A program made the translations under genes and the position numbers. The notes under the pieces are model-generated. The model was not told the origin of the DNA and made no database searches. It worked only from the letters and a program-made list of their open reading frames with translations. This document shows positions 1 through 11,190 of a stretch of DNA of 64,000 nucleotides, piece after piece. Source of the DNA: Buddleja alternifolia (taxonomy: Eukaryota > Streptophyta > Magnoliopsida > Lamiales > Scrophulariaceae); contig CM033404.1 in NCBI GenBank assembly GCA_019426215.1, positions 3,720,001 to 3,784,000 of the forward strand, read 5' to 3'. Every line of letters begins with the position of its first letter. The first letter of the stretch is position 1.

Positions 1-542
1 ATTTACATGCAGATGGAATATAAAATGAGGACCTTACAGATTTTGAAACATCGTCGGTCAAGACCGTTTCGACCAGTTAGGTGAAATAAAATTACAATGA
101 ATTAAAATAACAAAGCTTATAGCTTCTCCTAATTGGTTTTTTTTTGTATATATCAGGGTTCTTCTCAACCGGACGTCAGAGATTATTTCCCTTTCGAGGC
201 TGGCGATCACTGAAGTGGGTTTTACCTCTCCCAATAAAGCTTTTTCCATAGACACCGTTAAGAATCGAACCCTGGACAAATGGTTAAGTAATCGAATTAC
301 AAAATATATATATATATATATATATATTATTTTTACTTTATAGATACAAAATCAATGAAAGGGAATGAACACTCTAATGATCGCGCAAACCCGAGTTTCA
401 GTTTTACCAATTGGGATAACTTTGAGCGCCACTGAATGTGACACGTTTCTAAATTTCATCTCTCTTTGATTCTTCGCCTCTCAATTGTTTGTATCCATTT
501 CTCTCAGTTTTGAAGGAAGCCAACGGATATTTATCAACTGAG
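1..542. other. 5' flank of SEP1-like gene, no gene recognised
   Basis: No coding region is supported here. A TA dinucleotide run lies at about 304-328. The last 100-150 bases lead into the SEP1-like start codon at 543 and should hold its promoter and 5' leader, but I see no clear TATA box. The open frame on the minus strand at 58-279 has no recognisable features. Confidence 0.5.
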
Positions 543-684
543 ATGACGACTGCGCAGATCTCCTCCTCTCTCTGCTGCTACTCTTCCATCCGCGGTGAAT
601 TTCGAATCCTCCTCCCTATTTTTCTTTGTGCAATGATTCAACTCACTAATAAATTCTATTTGCATACATTGCTGTGTTTGTAAC

Positions 685-734
<50 letters not shown>

Positions 735-3700
735 GTGTGTATATCATGCTATACTCCGTGTTGATTAATATCAAAGAAGAAAATAGAAGAAGACATTTTT
801 TACCAATTGAACAGGAGTTCTTTGTTTTGCTTGGTATGAATTTTGTGCGTTCAGTTGTGTGTGGTGCTGCATACTTGTATAGAGAAAGATGATAGGTTTG
901 ACTTGTCCTGAAATCTTGTTGGATAAAATGGTACAAATTGTGGTTGAGTACGAAATTCGAACGTCGTTAGTATCCGGGATACTTAAGATTATTGGATAAT
1001 CTTAATCTACGTTCCGAGTAGATGAGTTTAGCATTTCGAATTTCTCTAATCGGAACGAATGAGAAATTAAGTGCTAAATTGAAGGGTTTGAATTGTGTAT
1101 CCTATATTTTGATATAATTTTATTTAATATGTCATGCATATATCATGAATGACACAACACATTTTAATGGAAAATATGTCATGAATACATCATGAATGAC
1201 ATATGAGCACTTCAAGGTGGTGGAGCATCTTGGATGGCTAAGATTTGATCTTAGAAATGGATGGTGTGGATTGATTCTTATGGAAATGGATTTTGCCTAT
1301 AAATAGCAACCATTCCAACCATTTTGAAACACACCAACTCAAAACACAACATATTTCTCTCTAAATGTTCTTGAGTTTTATAAAATCATCTTCATCTTTT
1401 TCTTGAGATTTCAACAGTAAATTAAGTTTGTAGTTTTCTGAAATTGAAGTGGTTTAATCTTCGGAAAAAGAATATCGTTGTATCTTGGGACACTTGTTGC
1501 AAGAACTCGTACCACCAAGGCGGGGCAATTTAGTGTTAAGGATAGAGAGTTCTCTCTCGCCTCGATATAATCTTTCTTTGTTATTAGCAATTTGATACGT
1601 TTGTGAAGTTTTGAAACAACAAACTTAACACTAAATTTTCTTGTTGTTGTTCAAAAGTTATCACTTGTTCAAATGGAAAATATGGGAAATGTTGATGGTG
1701 CTACTCTTGATTTCGGTCTTGGACCAGGTGCTATTCATGGTCTCGGTATTATCAATGGCTCCGGTGGAGGTTCTGGTTTTAGTTACGGTTCAGGGCTGGG
1801 TCCTGGTTCCGATTTTGGCATTGGCTCTGGTGGGGGTGCCGGGCTAGGTTCTGGTTCAGGGTTGGGCCCTGATTCCGGTTCTGGCTCTGCTCCGGTCCCT
1901 CCATTTGTTTCAATAGCTAATCCTGTTATACCGGTTCAGGCTGAAAAACCGGAGAAGTTCAGCGGGGCTGACTTCAAGAGGTGGCAACAAAAGATGTTGT
2001 TTTACCTCACGACTTTGAACCAAGCAAGGTACTTAAGGGGAAATGCTCCTTATGTCCCGGTTGAGTCAACTGATAGTGATCTGAGGAAGGCATATGATTC
2101 CTGGATACATGGTGATTTCCTTTGCAGAAATTACCTACTCAATGGATTGAATGATTCGCTTTACAGCGTATATTCTGAAGTAAAAAATGCCAAAGACCTC
2201 TGGGAGGCACTGGACAAGAAGTATAGAACTGAGGACGCTGGACTAAAGAAGTTCGTGGTCGCGAAGTTCTTAGACTTCAAAATGGTAGACTCTAAGTCTG
2301 TGACAAGCCAAGTTCAAGAGTTTCAAATTATATTACATGAAATTCATGCTGAGAACATGGCTCTGAGTGAGTCCTTCCAAGTAGCTTCTATCATTGAGAA
2401 GTTACCGCCTTCTTGGAAGGATTTCAAGAATTACTTGAAGCACAAACGAAAGGAGATGAGTCTAGAAGACTTGGTTGTCCGACTCAGAATTGAGGAAGAC
2501 AATCGGGGATCAGACAAGAAGCTCCTTGTGCAGGCAATGGCAAACATTGTTGAAGTTCCGGAGAGTTCTGACCGGAAGAGAAAATTTCAAGGAAAATTCC
2601 AAGGAAATTCCCAGAAAAAGAAGGCTGTCGGGAAAGGAAAGTCAAGGGCGGGAGACCGCTGTCACAACTGTGACAAACCTGGTCATTGGCCAGAGATTGT
2701 AGAGAGCCCAAGAAAAACAAGTTTCATGGGCAAGGTTCTGGCCATAACCAGAACAAAGGCAAGAACCGGGTGCAAAATGAAGTGCACCTAGCTGTTGATG
2801 ATGTCCAGGGTATCAACAAGATGATCGATGACCTGTCGGACAAACAGGTGCCGATCGATCTAACAGATCTTGATCTCACTGCCATCGTGTTCGAAGCCAA
2901 CTTGGTGGACAACCCGAGGGAGTGGTTTGTTGACACTGGAGCTACTCGCCATATCTGTTCAGATAGGGCTGCCTTCTCGTCCTATACCCCAACTGAAGGA
3001 CGAAGACTGTTTATGGGCAACTCAGCCACATCTCCAGTGGTTGGAATGGGAAAAGTTGTGCTGAAGATGACTTCAGGCAAAGAACTGACATTGACTGAAG
3101 TTCTGCATGTTCCGGAGATTCGCAAGAATTTGGTATCCGGTTTAGCTTTGGTCAAGAATGGGTTCAAGATAGTCTTCGAGGCTGATAGATTTTCTTTAAC
3201 AAAGAGAGGATTTTATGTTGGAAAAAGTTACCTTGAGCAGGGCCTTTTCAAGATGAATGTAATGAATGTAATCCGCTCTGTTGTAATTGAAAATGAAAGC
3301 AATAAAAGTATTGAGAATTCTGTTTATTTGCTTGAGTATTCTAATTTGTGGCATGTCAGACTAGGACATGTAAATTATAATACTATTCGAAGATTGGTCA
3401 ACTTGAACTTATTACCAACTTTTAAAGTTGAAAATGAACATAAATGTGGAATTTGTGTTGAGGCAAAACTAGTCAAATAACCGTTTCCTTCAGTGGAAAG
3501 AAACACCGCACCACTAGAACTTATTCACAGTGACATCTGTGATTTGAAGTTTGTGCAAACTAGAGGTGGGAAAAAGTATTTCATTACATTCATAGATGAT
3601 TGCACAAAGTATTGTTATGTGTATTTACTAAGAAGTAAAGATGAAGCTCTAGGAGCGTTTACACATTACAAAACGGAAGTTGAAAATCAACTTGGAAAAA

Positions 3701-5723
3701 GGATAAAGGCTATCCGTAGTGATAGAGGTGGCGAATACAGAGCACCGTTTGATGAATTTTGTGCAAATTCAGGCATTATACATCAAACAACGGCCCCATA
3801 TTCACCACAATCAAACGGAATAGCGGAGCGCAAGAATCGTACTCTTAAGGAGATGATGAATGCGTTGCTGATTAATTCAGGTTTACCTGAGAATTTGTGG
3901 GGGGAGGCGATCCTCTCCGCCAATTATATCCTTAACAAGATTCCCCACAAAAGTAGGAGTGAGACTCCGTACGAACTTTGGAAAGGTCAAAAGCCTTCTT
4001 ACAAGTACCTCAAAGTGTGGGGGTGTTTGGCTAAGGTAGAAATACCCAAACCCAAACAAGTTAAGATAGGGCCTAAAACTATTGATTGCATATTCATAGG
4101 TTATGCACTTAATAGTAGCGCCTATCGATTTTTGGTACATAAATCAGAAATATCTGAGATTCATGAAGGTACTATCATGGAATCTAGAAATGCTTCATTT
4201 TTCGAGGATATCTTTCCAAGTAAGGAAAGAAATGAACAAGTTCCTCTCAAAAGAACATTTGATGAGTCTACGAGTAGTTCTAATCCCGGGGATGAAGAAC
4301 CACGTCGTAGCAAAAGGGCAAGAGTTCCAAAATCATTTGGTCCCGATTATGTATCTTATACATTAGAAGGGGAGCCAAGGACGATTAAGGAAGCTATGTC
4401 CAGTCCAGATGCTCAACTCTGGAAAGAGGCTATCAATAGTGAAATCGAGTCTATTTTGCACAACCATACCTGGGAGTTAGTTGATCTTCCAAAGGGAAGT
4501 AAGCCTTTAGGCTGTAAATGGATTCTGAAAAGAAAGTATAAGGCTGATGGAACTATTGATAAGTATAAGGCCCGTTTGGTAGTCAAAGGATACCGACAAA
4601 CAGAAGGTCTTGATTTCTTCGATACTTATTCTCCAGTAACGAGAATAACATCCATAAGATTATTCATCGCTATTGCTGTGCTGCATAACCTTGAGATACA
4701 TCAAATGGATGTTAAGACTGCGTTTCTGAACGGAGAATTAGAAGAAGAAATATACATGGAACAACCCGAGGGGTATGTTGCTCCTGAAAAGGAGAAGAAA
4801 GTGTGTAAACTTGTAAAGTCGCTATACGGACTTAAACAAGCGCCAAAGCAGTGGCATGAAAAATTTGATAGTACAATGTTATCAAATGGTTTCAAGATCA
4901 ACGAGTGTGATAAGTGCGTGTATGTTAGACAAACACATAACGCATACGTCATAGTGTGTCTATATGTAGATGACATGTTGATAATGGGTAGTAATCATGA
5001 AATTATCATGAATACTAAAGGAGTGTTAAAGAAGAACTTTGACATGAAGGATATGGGACTTGCAGACGTCATCTTAGGGATTAAAATCCTGAGGACTTCT
5101 GAAGAACTAGTCTTATCACAATCTCATTACGTTGAGACGGTTTTGGAAAAGTTCCTTCCGAGTGATAGTGCACCAGTTAAGACGCCAGTGGACTTGAGCG
5201 TTCATTTACGCAAGAACCATGGCGAACCCGTATCACAGTTAGAATATGCTAGGGTCATTGGGAGTCTGATGTATATCATGAACTGTACTCGCCCTGATCT
5301 AGCTTATTCTATGAGCAAGTTGAGTAGGTTCACAAGTAATCCAAGTGAAGAGCATTGGAATGCTTTAACTAGAGTTCTTAAGTATTTAAAGTATACTAAA
5401 GAATATGGATTACACTACTCAAGATATCCAGCTGTAATAGAGGGATACAGCGATGCTAATTGGATATCAGACACGAACGACTCTAAGTCCACAAGTGGAT
5501 ATGTATTTACCGTTGGTGGAGGAGCAGTGTCGTGGAAATCTTCTAAGCAAACTTGCATAGCCCGTTCCACGATGGAATCAGAATTCATAGCTTTAGATAA
5601 AGCTGGTGAAGAAGCTGAGTGGCTAAGAAATTTCTTAGAAGATGTTCCCTGTTGGGAAAAACCTGTGCCTCCGATTTTGATTCATTGCGACTGTATGTCG
5701 GCAATTGGGAGGGCTCAGAGTAG

Positions 5724-5759
<36 letters not shown>

Positions 5760-8700
5760 GCATAATACCATTAAGCAGTTGATCTCTAACGGGATTATTT
5801 CCATTGATTATGTGAAATCAAAGGAGAATATTGCAGATCCTTTGACGAAAGGATTGCCTAGAGATCAAATATACTGCCTATCAAGAGGAATGGGATTAAA
5901 GTCTACAATTTAAGAATAGACACAGCGGAAACCCAACCATGTTGACTGGAGATCCCAAGATCATGGTTCAATGGGAAAACTAAGTTGTGAACATTCATTG
6001 AGGCACTTAAGAGTTAATTAATAAACTCTAAACTCATTGTCTAGGATAAAGAAGTGCAACCTGCAAGTTGTAGCAAAAGGTTAAGCCGGGCTTTTAATGA
6101 TTCCTATACTGTCTAAATGAAGTGGAGTATGGCAGGATACTCTTAATTAGGAAGTCACCTATGTAAGTGTGAGGTGTAGGCCGCCTCAACATTGAGTAAA
6201 ATGTAAACACTTCTGAAACCAAGAGGGGGTGCCACGGCCAAAATGGACCCAACCGTGAGAACTGAAAAACTGCTGAAAGTTTATTATATGAATATTGTTG
6301 TCTAGATTTACACGAACGGCTGACCAATTCAAGACATCACGTTCATTGGAGAGCCTAGTAAATCCGATGATATTTCACTAGGAAAGGTTCAAAGCCAAAA
6401 GCTACCTCTTTTGATGTGATAAACTTTCAATCGAAATCTCAAGAGCATGCATTGCATTAATTTCATTCGTGTGGGGGATTGTTGGATAAAATGGTACAAA
6501 TTGTGGTTGAGTACGAAATTCGAACGCCGTTAGTATCCGGGATACTTAAGATTATTGGATAATCTTAATCTACGTTCCGAGTAGATGAGTTTAGCATTTC
6601 GAATTTCTCTAATCGGAACGAATGAGAAATTAAGTGCTAAATTGAAGGGTTTGAATTGTGTATCCCATATTTTGATATAATTTTATTTAATATGTCATGC
6701 ATATATCATGAATGACACAACACATTTTAATGGAAAATATGTCATGAATACATCATGAATGACATATGAGCACTTCAAGGTGGTGGAGCATCTTGGATGG
6801 CTAAGATTTGATCTTAGAAATGGATGGTGTGGATTGATTCTTATGGAAATGGATTTTGCCTATAAATAGCAACCATTCCAACCATTTTGAAACACACCAA
6901 CTCAAAACACAACATATTTCTCTCTAAGTGTTCTTGAGTTTTATAAAATCATCTTCATCTTTTTCTTGAGATTTCAACAATAAATTAAGTTCGTAGTTTT
7001 CTGAAATTGAAGTGGTTTAATCTTCGGAAAAAGAATATCGTTGTATCTTGGGACACTTGTTGCAAGAACTCGTACCACCAAGGCGGGGCAATTTAGTGTT
7101 AAGGATAGAGAGTTCTCTCTCGCCTCGATATAATCTTTCTTTGTTATTATCAATTTGATACGTTTGTGAAGTTTTGAAACAACAAATCTAGATTAAAGTT
7201 CATAATTGTGTGGCTGCACATTGAATCCTAGTGATATTACCTGCTGGTGTTTAGTAACGATGTTGCCTTGTAGTTTGGGGCTAGTTATGAAGATTGATGA
7301 TGAATGGTGATAGCTTAGCTTTCGTTTAACACGTGTTTTGCAGATGTTTGCGCCTTGAGTGCAGCAAGAACAGCTACCTCTGCTCGTTTCCCCTGCAAAT
7401 TCGGAACTGCTTTCGCTACTGGTTCTCCTCTCTGTAAGTACTCTTTTTTTAGTCTCTTATAGCCGGATTTGCTTTGAAAATGTTTTGAAAAATGGTTTGG
7501 TTTATGATTTATCGGATTATTTATCTTGTTAAATTACTCGGACAGAGTAGGAAACTTACAATTGAACAAACTTATTCATTGAAAGTTACTTTATATTCCC
7601 CTGAGTATTTGACTTAATTACCTTTACTGTGGGATTCTATCACTGCTCAGATTGGCACATTTAGTCGCGTGGGTTGTGTGAGTTTATATTGGCAGCATTC
7701 TAAAATTTGTAGTGATCATCTGCAGTTTCCTGTTGGTAATGATGTTTTTGATCTGAAGAATAGAAGCTGGATAGGGTAATTGCTCATGGTCTCTTGTTAG
7801 TTTCAGTGATTCAGAGATCGTCTAACCAGAGAAATCATGTGTGCCATTCAAAATCAGTTTCTATTAGATGCGAGCAGAGCACCGAAGGCAATGGTGTAGA
7901 TGTATGGCTCGGGAGACTGGCAATGGTTGGCTTTGCTGCTGCTATTAGTGTTGAAATTGCAACAGGCAAAGGACTTCTCGAGGTATGGCTTGTCTAAGCA
8001 ATCTTTTCTTTTTGAGATTTTGAAACACTCGTTGTGCAAGTAAAATTTCTCAATATGCTGATTTTAATTGTACCCTGTGCTTTTGGAGGAGACCAAATTT
8101 AGGTGTGGGGCTATTTCATGTCAACTATTTACTATATGCTATATATACTTCGAAATTGTAGCATTTTTTTTTTTATATAAGAAACATGTTCCTAAATATA
8201 AAAGCAAAATATATAACCCAAAATCTCTTTACTTTCTGTTTTATGCGACACTATTTATCAGCCTTTGTTTAGGATGGAGAATAGAGAACGGCACTTGTGC
8301 TTTGATTAGTAACATAGAACACGGAATCCATAGTCGAGGGTATTGCCAAAGTTCAAAGATGAAAAGAATTTTAAGAGACCTTGTCCCGTGGTGTTTATGG
8401 ACCACATGACATTGATATCTTGTTGCTCATTCCTAATTTCACTGGATATTACTTTATACTCTCTACTTGCATGAGTTATTAGCTCCACTTTGTATGATAT
8501 AAAATCAAAATATTTAGTGTTCGAATTGATGTCATGTTGATATTTTAACAATTTTAATGTTGCTAAAATTCCAACTATTCATATCTGGTATATTATAATT
8601 TTGTGACAGAGACTGTAATCTTGTCAACCATTCTAGTATGACAAGAGAAACCAAAATCTTAAACAGCAACTTGTCTCTCGTGATGATTATATATTCTTTA

Positions 8701-8856
8701 TATGCTATAGATTTCGATTAATGCCTGTTTCTTCTTCTCCTACTTTTGCAGAACTTTGGCCTCGCGAGTCCATTGCCAACTGTAGCCTTGGCAGGTACAG
8801 CATTGGTGGGAATCCTAACCGCAGTCTTCATTTTCCAATCTGCATCTGAGAATTGA
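543..8856 (+). CDS. SEP1: Stress-enhanced protein 1-like (SEP1), LHC-superfamily thylakoid protein
   Basis: Four exons at 543-594, 7344-7433, 7807-7982 and 8752-8856 join in frame (423 bp, 140 aa, stop TGA); every intron is GT-AG. The N-terminus is rich in Ser, Ala and Arg with few acidic residues, as in a chloroplast transit peptide. The mature part has the LHC-type helix ([20 protein letters not shown]) and a second hydrophobic helix near the C-terminus ([20 protein letters not shown]). This fits the two-helix SEP1 family of light-stress-induced thylakoid proteins related to ELIPs, proposed to bind pigment or protect against photo-damage; Arabidopsis SEP1 has a similar length, spacing and C-terminal FIFQS-type end. 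Intron 1 is 6.7 kb because of a Copia insertion; without it the intron would be about 476 bp. No coding lesion is seen, so the gene is probably functional, with possible effects of the insert on splicing or expression. Confidence 0.9.
687..732. repeat. AT dinucleotide microsatellite
   Basis: An almost pure AT repeat of about 45 bp in intron 1 of the SEP1-like gene. It generates spurious Tyr/Ile open frames on both strands. Confidence 0.95.
917..1621 (+). repeat. 5' LTR of Copia element 1
   Basis: Direct match to 6480-7184. TATAAATA at 1298-1305 is the likely core promoter. The boundaries are fixed by the AATCT target duplication and the TG...CA ends. Confidence 0.95.
1298..1305 (+). promoter_or_regulatory. 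TATA box in 5' LTR
   Basis: TATAAATA about 380 bp into the LTR; the same motif recurs at 6861-6868 in the 3' LTR. It could drive element transcription and, since the element is co-oriented, read-through into SEP1 exon 2. Confidence 0.7.
1527..1637 (+). promoter_or_regulatory. Self-complementary U5 / primer-site pair
   Basis: The 14-mer AATTTAGTGTTAAG at 1527-1540 in the 5' LTR is the exact reverse complement of CTTAACACTAAATT at 1624-1637, which starts 2 nt after the LTR end, where a primer-binding site belongs. No TGG-initial tRNA-type site is present. This arrangement could allow a folded-back primer (as in the fission yeast element Tf1) or simply form a leader hairpin. Function is inferred; the complementarity is directly visible. 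Confidence 0.5.
1673..2791 (+). pseudogene. Copia element 1 gag (frameshifted in zinc knuckle)
   Basis: The first ATG in this frame opens a Gly/Ser-rich leader (residues about 10-75), followed by a Copia-type gag core (UBN2-like, about residues 95-285, with LWEALDKKY and later [11 protein letters not shown]). A Lys/Arg-rich linker and a CCHC knuckle CHNCDKPGH follow. The reading frame is lost right after this His: the last Cys and the downstream protein continue in the +1 frame from about 2686, so one nucleotide has been deleted. The shifted tail stops at 2789-2791. In an active element gag forms the virus-like particle. Confidence 0.9.
2686..5913 (+). pseudogene. Copia element 1 pol: protease, integrase, RT, RNase H (one in-frame stop)
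   Basis: A single frame runs from the end of the gag knuckle to 5913, broken only by TAA at 3478-3480, probably a Lys codon changed to a stop at the end of the gag-pre-integrase region. Before the stop are the retropepsin motif [11 protein letters not shown] and the HXXXXH-type GAG-pre-integrase segment (LWHVRLGHV). After it, 3493-5913 is open for 806 codons: the integrase DDE triad ([23 protein letters not shown]), the RT YVDDM catalytic motif and an RNase H segment (YSDANWISD) with the usual Copia C-terminus. The open 2.4-kb pol frame fits a young element. Its own translation is probably blocked, but it could be mobilised in trans. Confidence 0.92.
6471..6479 (+). other. Polypurine tract of Copia element 1
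   Basis: GTGGGGGAT lies directly before the 3' LTR at 6480, the expected plus-strand primer position. The 5914-6470 interval is the non-coding 3' leader of the element. Confidence 0.8.
6480..7184 (+). repeat. 3' LTR of Copia element 1
   Basis: 705 bp, the same length as the 5' LTR, with six substitutions counted by eye. It ends AACA and is followed by the target duplication AATCT at 7185-7189. Confidence 0.95.
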
Positions 8857-9480
8857 TCACTTTGTGTTTCTGTGACGTATATGAATATTTTCTCTCTCTC
8901 TCTCTCTGTAAGTTTTTCTATGTCTTGAAAAGTGATCATATTCCTCTGGTAATGTATATATGATCAAATACAATTGTGTGGTAATTATTGAAACAAATTC
9001 GTAACAGAAATTTTACCCAAAATATGCTTTTGGGTGCTTTATGGCCATACGCCCTCTTATAATGTCTAATTACAGCAACAAAAAAAATCTTGTTTGAAAT
9101 TACCAACACCCCTACAGGGGCCAATTGTAAGATTCTTAGGGATTAAATTGTAAATTTTTTTTAATACATGTAGGGTGATTGTAAAAAGTGCATTACAATT
9201 TACAATTTACAATAGTGGGGCTTTATATAATTTCAAAAATAACAGGGGAAGTTTGTGTAATTTTCTCTTTTATGCTTTTTCCAACAGTTACCAAATAGTA
9301 AATTCTCTTCCATTCATACTTGTCACGTTACAAGTGAACTTTACTTGCCATGCAGCACAAACCAAAATTATTTTGCGGTATAATTAGTTTTCGTGATTAT
9401 ATAGTCGCATAGAGGTTGGTTCCAATACACATTTCATAAACGGGAAAATACTTCAAAAACTGAAGGACATTATTTAAGAA
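8857..9480. other. Intergenic region with MITE-like repeat
   Basis: SEP1 3' flank with a CT-rich microsatellite near 8891-8908. About 9030-9275 matches, in reverse orientation, the repeat at about 47540-47750 (shared runs around the TTACAATT, TGTATTAA and AGGGG...TTGGTAATTTC segments). No gene is seen. Confidence 0.6.
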
Positions 9481-9483
9481 GTC

Positions 9484-9491
9484 TATAAATA
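9484..9491 (+). promoter_or_regulatory. TATA box of S-protein homologue gene
   Basis: TATAAATA sits 32 bp upstream of the ATG at 9523, giving a short 5' leader. Confidence 0.65.
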
Positions 9492-9522
9492 GCGTCTCCA
9501 AACGGCAAAAACAAACGGCAAC

Positions 9523-9975
9523 ATGAAGAATCTCACCACCATCGCTGCGGTGGTGGCGGTTGCATTATTCTCCTCCTTCATCCCCACCGCGTCGGGTCTC
9601 TTCCCGGAGGTGGAAATAACATTAGCAAACGATGGTTCGTACCCGATATGGTACATGTGTCAGACAGGGGGGCGGCGAGATTCCTTGTACGCGCTCCAAC
9701 CGAACTCGACTTTCCGATTCGTTTTCCGGCAAATTGCTTTTCCGATGCGGTGGTGCTACCTGTACTACGCCACCCCTAACAGCAATGGCTTCTTCTGGGC
9801 TTATACGGTTCGGTCCAGGTGCACCAAGTGCTTTTGGAGCATCAACAAATACCCTCGTTGTACCGTGGTGATAAAGGCCGATGGGAACGTCAAAAGCTCT
9901 TTATGCCACCTGATTTTAAATGACAGAATTTTTTGGTCAATGATAAAAAGAGACTCTTCAGATACCAAAACCTAA
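9523..9975 (+). CDS. Plant self-incompatibility S1-family secreted protein (S-protein homologue)
   Basis: Single-exon frame of 150 codons. Residues 1-25 form a signal peptide (hydrophobic AAVVAVALFSSFIP, small residues TASG before the likely cleavage). The mature part starts with the family pattern VEITLANDG followed by W, a first Cys (YMCQTGG), the L.P...F.F.F strand and the WC pair (MRWCYLYYA), as in S1/SPH proteins. Family members are small secreted beta-sandwich proteins; the poppy S proteins are the stigma recognition determinants, but most homologues have unknown roles. The middle Cys spacing (RCTKCFW, RCTV) is slightly unusual. A TATA box 32 bp upstream and the intact frame suggest a functional gene. 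No neighbour is related. Confidence 0.85.
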   Translation: MKNLTTIAAVVAVALFSSFIPTASGLFPEVEITLANDGSYPIWYMCQTGGRRDSLYALQPNSTFRFVFRQIAFPMRWCYLYYATPNSNGFFWAYTVRSRCTKCFWSINKYPRCTVVIKADGNVKSSLCHLILNDRIFWSMIKRDSSDTKT

Positions 9976-11190
9976 TCCTTGATGATGCGGAAATGATGCC
10001 AACATGAACGGAGCCGGGATTTTAGTTCGGGAAAGAAACTTGATGTTTTTTAGGTTTTTTTTATTTTTCCTTTGGGGGGAACAAAATTTAAACCAAAAAA
10101 ATATATAATTTTCAAAAGCTGAAAGGGGTATGCCCTCTCCCCGGATGCCGTTAAGGCCTAGCACTACAGATATACCAATAGACGTTTGCAAAATATTCGA
10201 GGTCTTGGTTCTATTCGCACACAACGTGCGAGTCTTTGTAGTTTGTTGTACATTATAGTTGTTTGTATATTTGTACCATTTGATAAAGGTTGACAACCAA
10301 TTGATATAATCGAATTCACTCGAAAAAATAATATGAACATGATGATTATCTCATGATTTCTAACTTTAATAATGGCATAAACTCTGTCATGTGGGTGGGT
10401 TATAGATTGACAATGGCCGACTAGTTGGGAATAAAATATATTTTCTAGTGTATTTAGAAACCGTAGTAACCGATTATATTATATATCTTAATGAGTTTTG
10501 CAGAGAAAAACATTTTATCTATTAAATTTCATTTTATGCGGGTAGCCACTTTGATTTTACTCGACTTAGCCCTTTTCTTCTTACGGAAAGGAAAAAATCA
10601 ATTATGATCATGTATTTGAGTTGCTTAGGCAAGTTTCAGTATAAATGTTCTCTTTCCAGAACCAATTCACCATAACAGTGTTTCACTGAGCTAATCCCAG
10701 GTATGCTTCTCTTCCTCTTTGCTGGAACCACCCCACTTTGATTGATATATACTTAAAGGAATGTAACCAATCACATCACAATGTTATACCTCGTTATGTA
10801 AATCGATTGAGTATGAAAAAACCTTATATGAGTTCAAGTTTTACCTTCTCTTTGTTCTTTCGGATGTAGCTCTGACACCAGTTGTATGCAATTCTAATAT
10901 AAAAACACTGAGCTAATACATGATGAAAAACACGTATACACATTCGGACAATTTAAAATCAGCGCATCAAACTCGCAGCTGAAGAACCAGCAAAATTTTC
11001 TGGGTAGAACTTAAATTCGTTCTGGTAAAAAAGCAATTCCATAAGCTCACATAACACGAATCAACACGAGAAACAGTTGATTACAGCTAAATTCCAATTG
11101 CCGTGGGCAGAATGATCACTAAGTGGGGTGAAATAGAGATACACAGAGAGAGTGGTGCCTAAAAGTCGAATAAAGAAGGCTAAATCAATA
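9976..11190. other. Intergenic region, no gene recognised
   Basis: AT-rich sequence between the S-protein homologue and the 3' end of the SLX9-like gene. Open frames here lack recognisable motifs. The last part (about 11000-11190) is probably the 3' UTR of the minus-strand gene. Confidence 0.5.

Larger units (their letters stand above)
917..7184 (+). mobile_element. Copia LTR retrotransposon (near-complete, recent) in SEP1 intron 1
   Basis: A 6,268-bp element bounded by two 705-bp LTRs starting TGTTGGAT and ending AACA, with a perfect 5-bp target duplication AATCT at 912-916 and 7185-7189. By eye the LTRs differ at 6 of 705 positions (0.85%), which implies a recent insertion. The order is gag, protease, integrase, RT, RNase H, which defines Ty1/Copia. 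Only two coding lesions are visible: a 1-nt deletion in the gag zinc knuckle near 2686 and an in-frame TAA at 3478-3480. It lies in the same orientation as the host SEP1 gene. The usual tRNA-iMet primer site (TGGTATCAGAGC type) is absent after the 5' LTR. Confidence 0.95.

Noticed and set aside
58..279. Minus-strand 73-codon open frame
   Set aside because: No motif, no promoter and no neighbouring exon; most likely chance.
646..936. Open frames across the AT microsatellite encoding Tyr-Ile runs
   Set aside because: Products of a dinucleotide repeat; the region is intron 1 of the SEP1-like gene.
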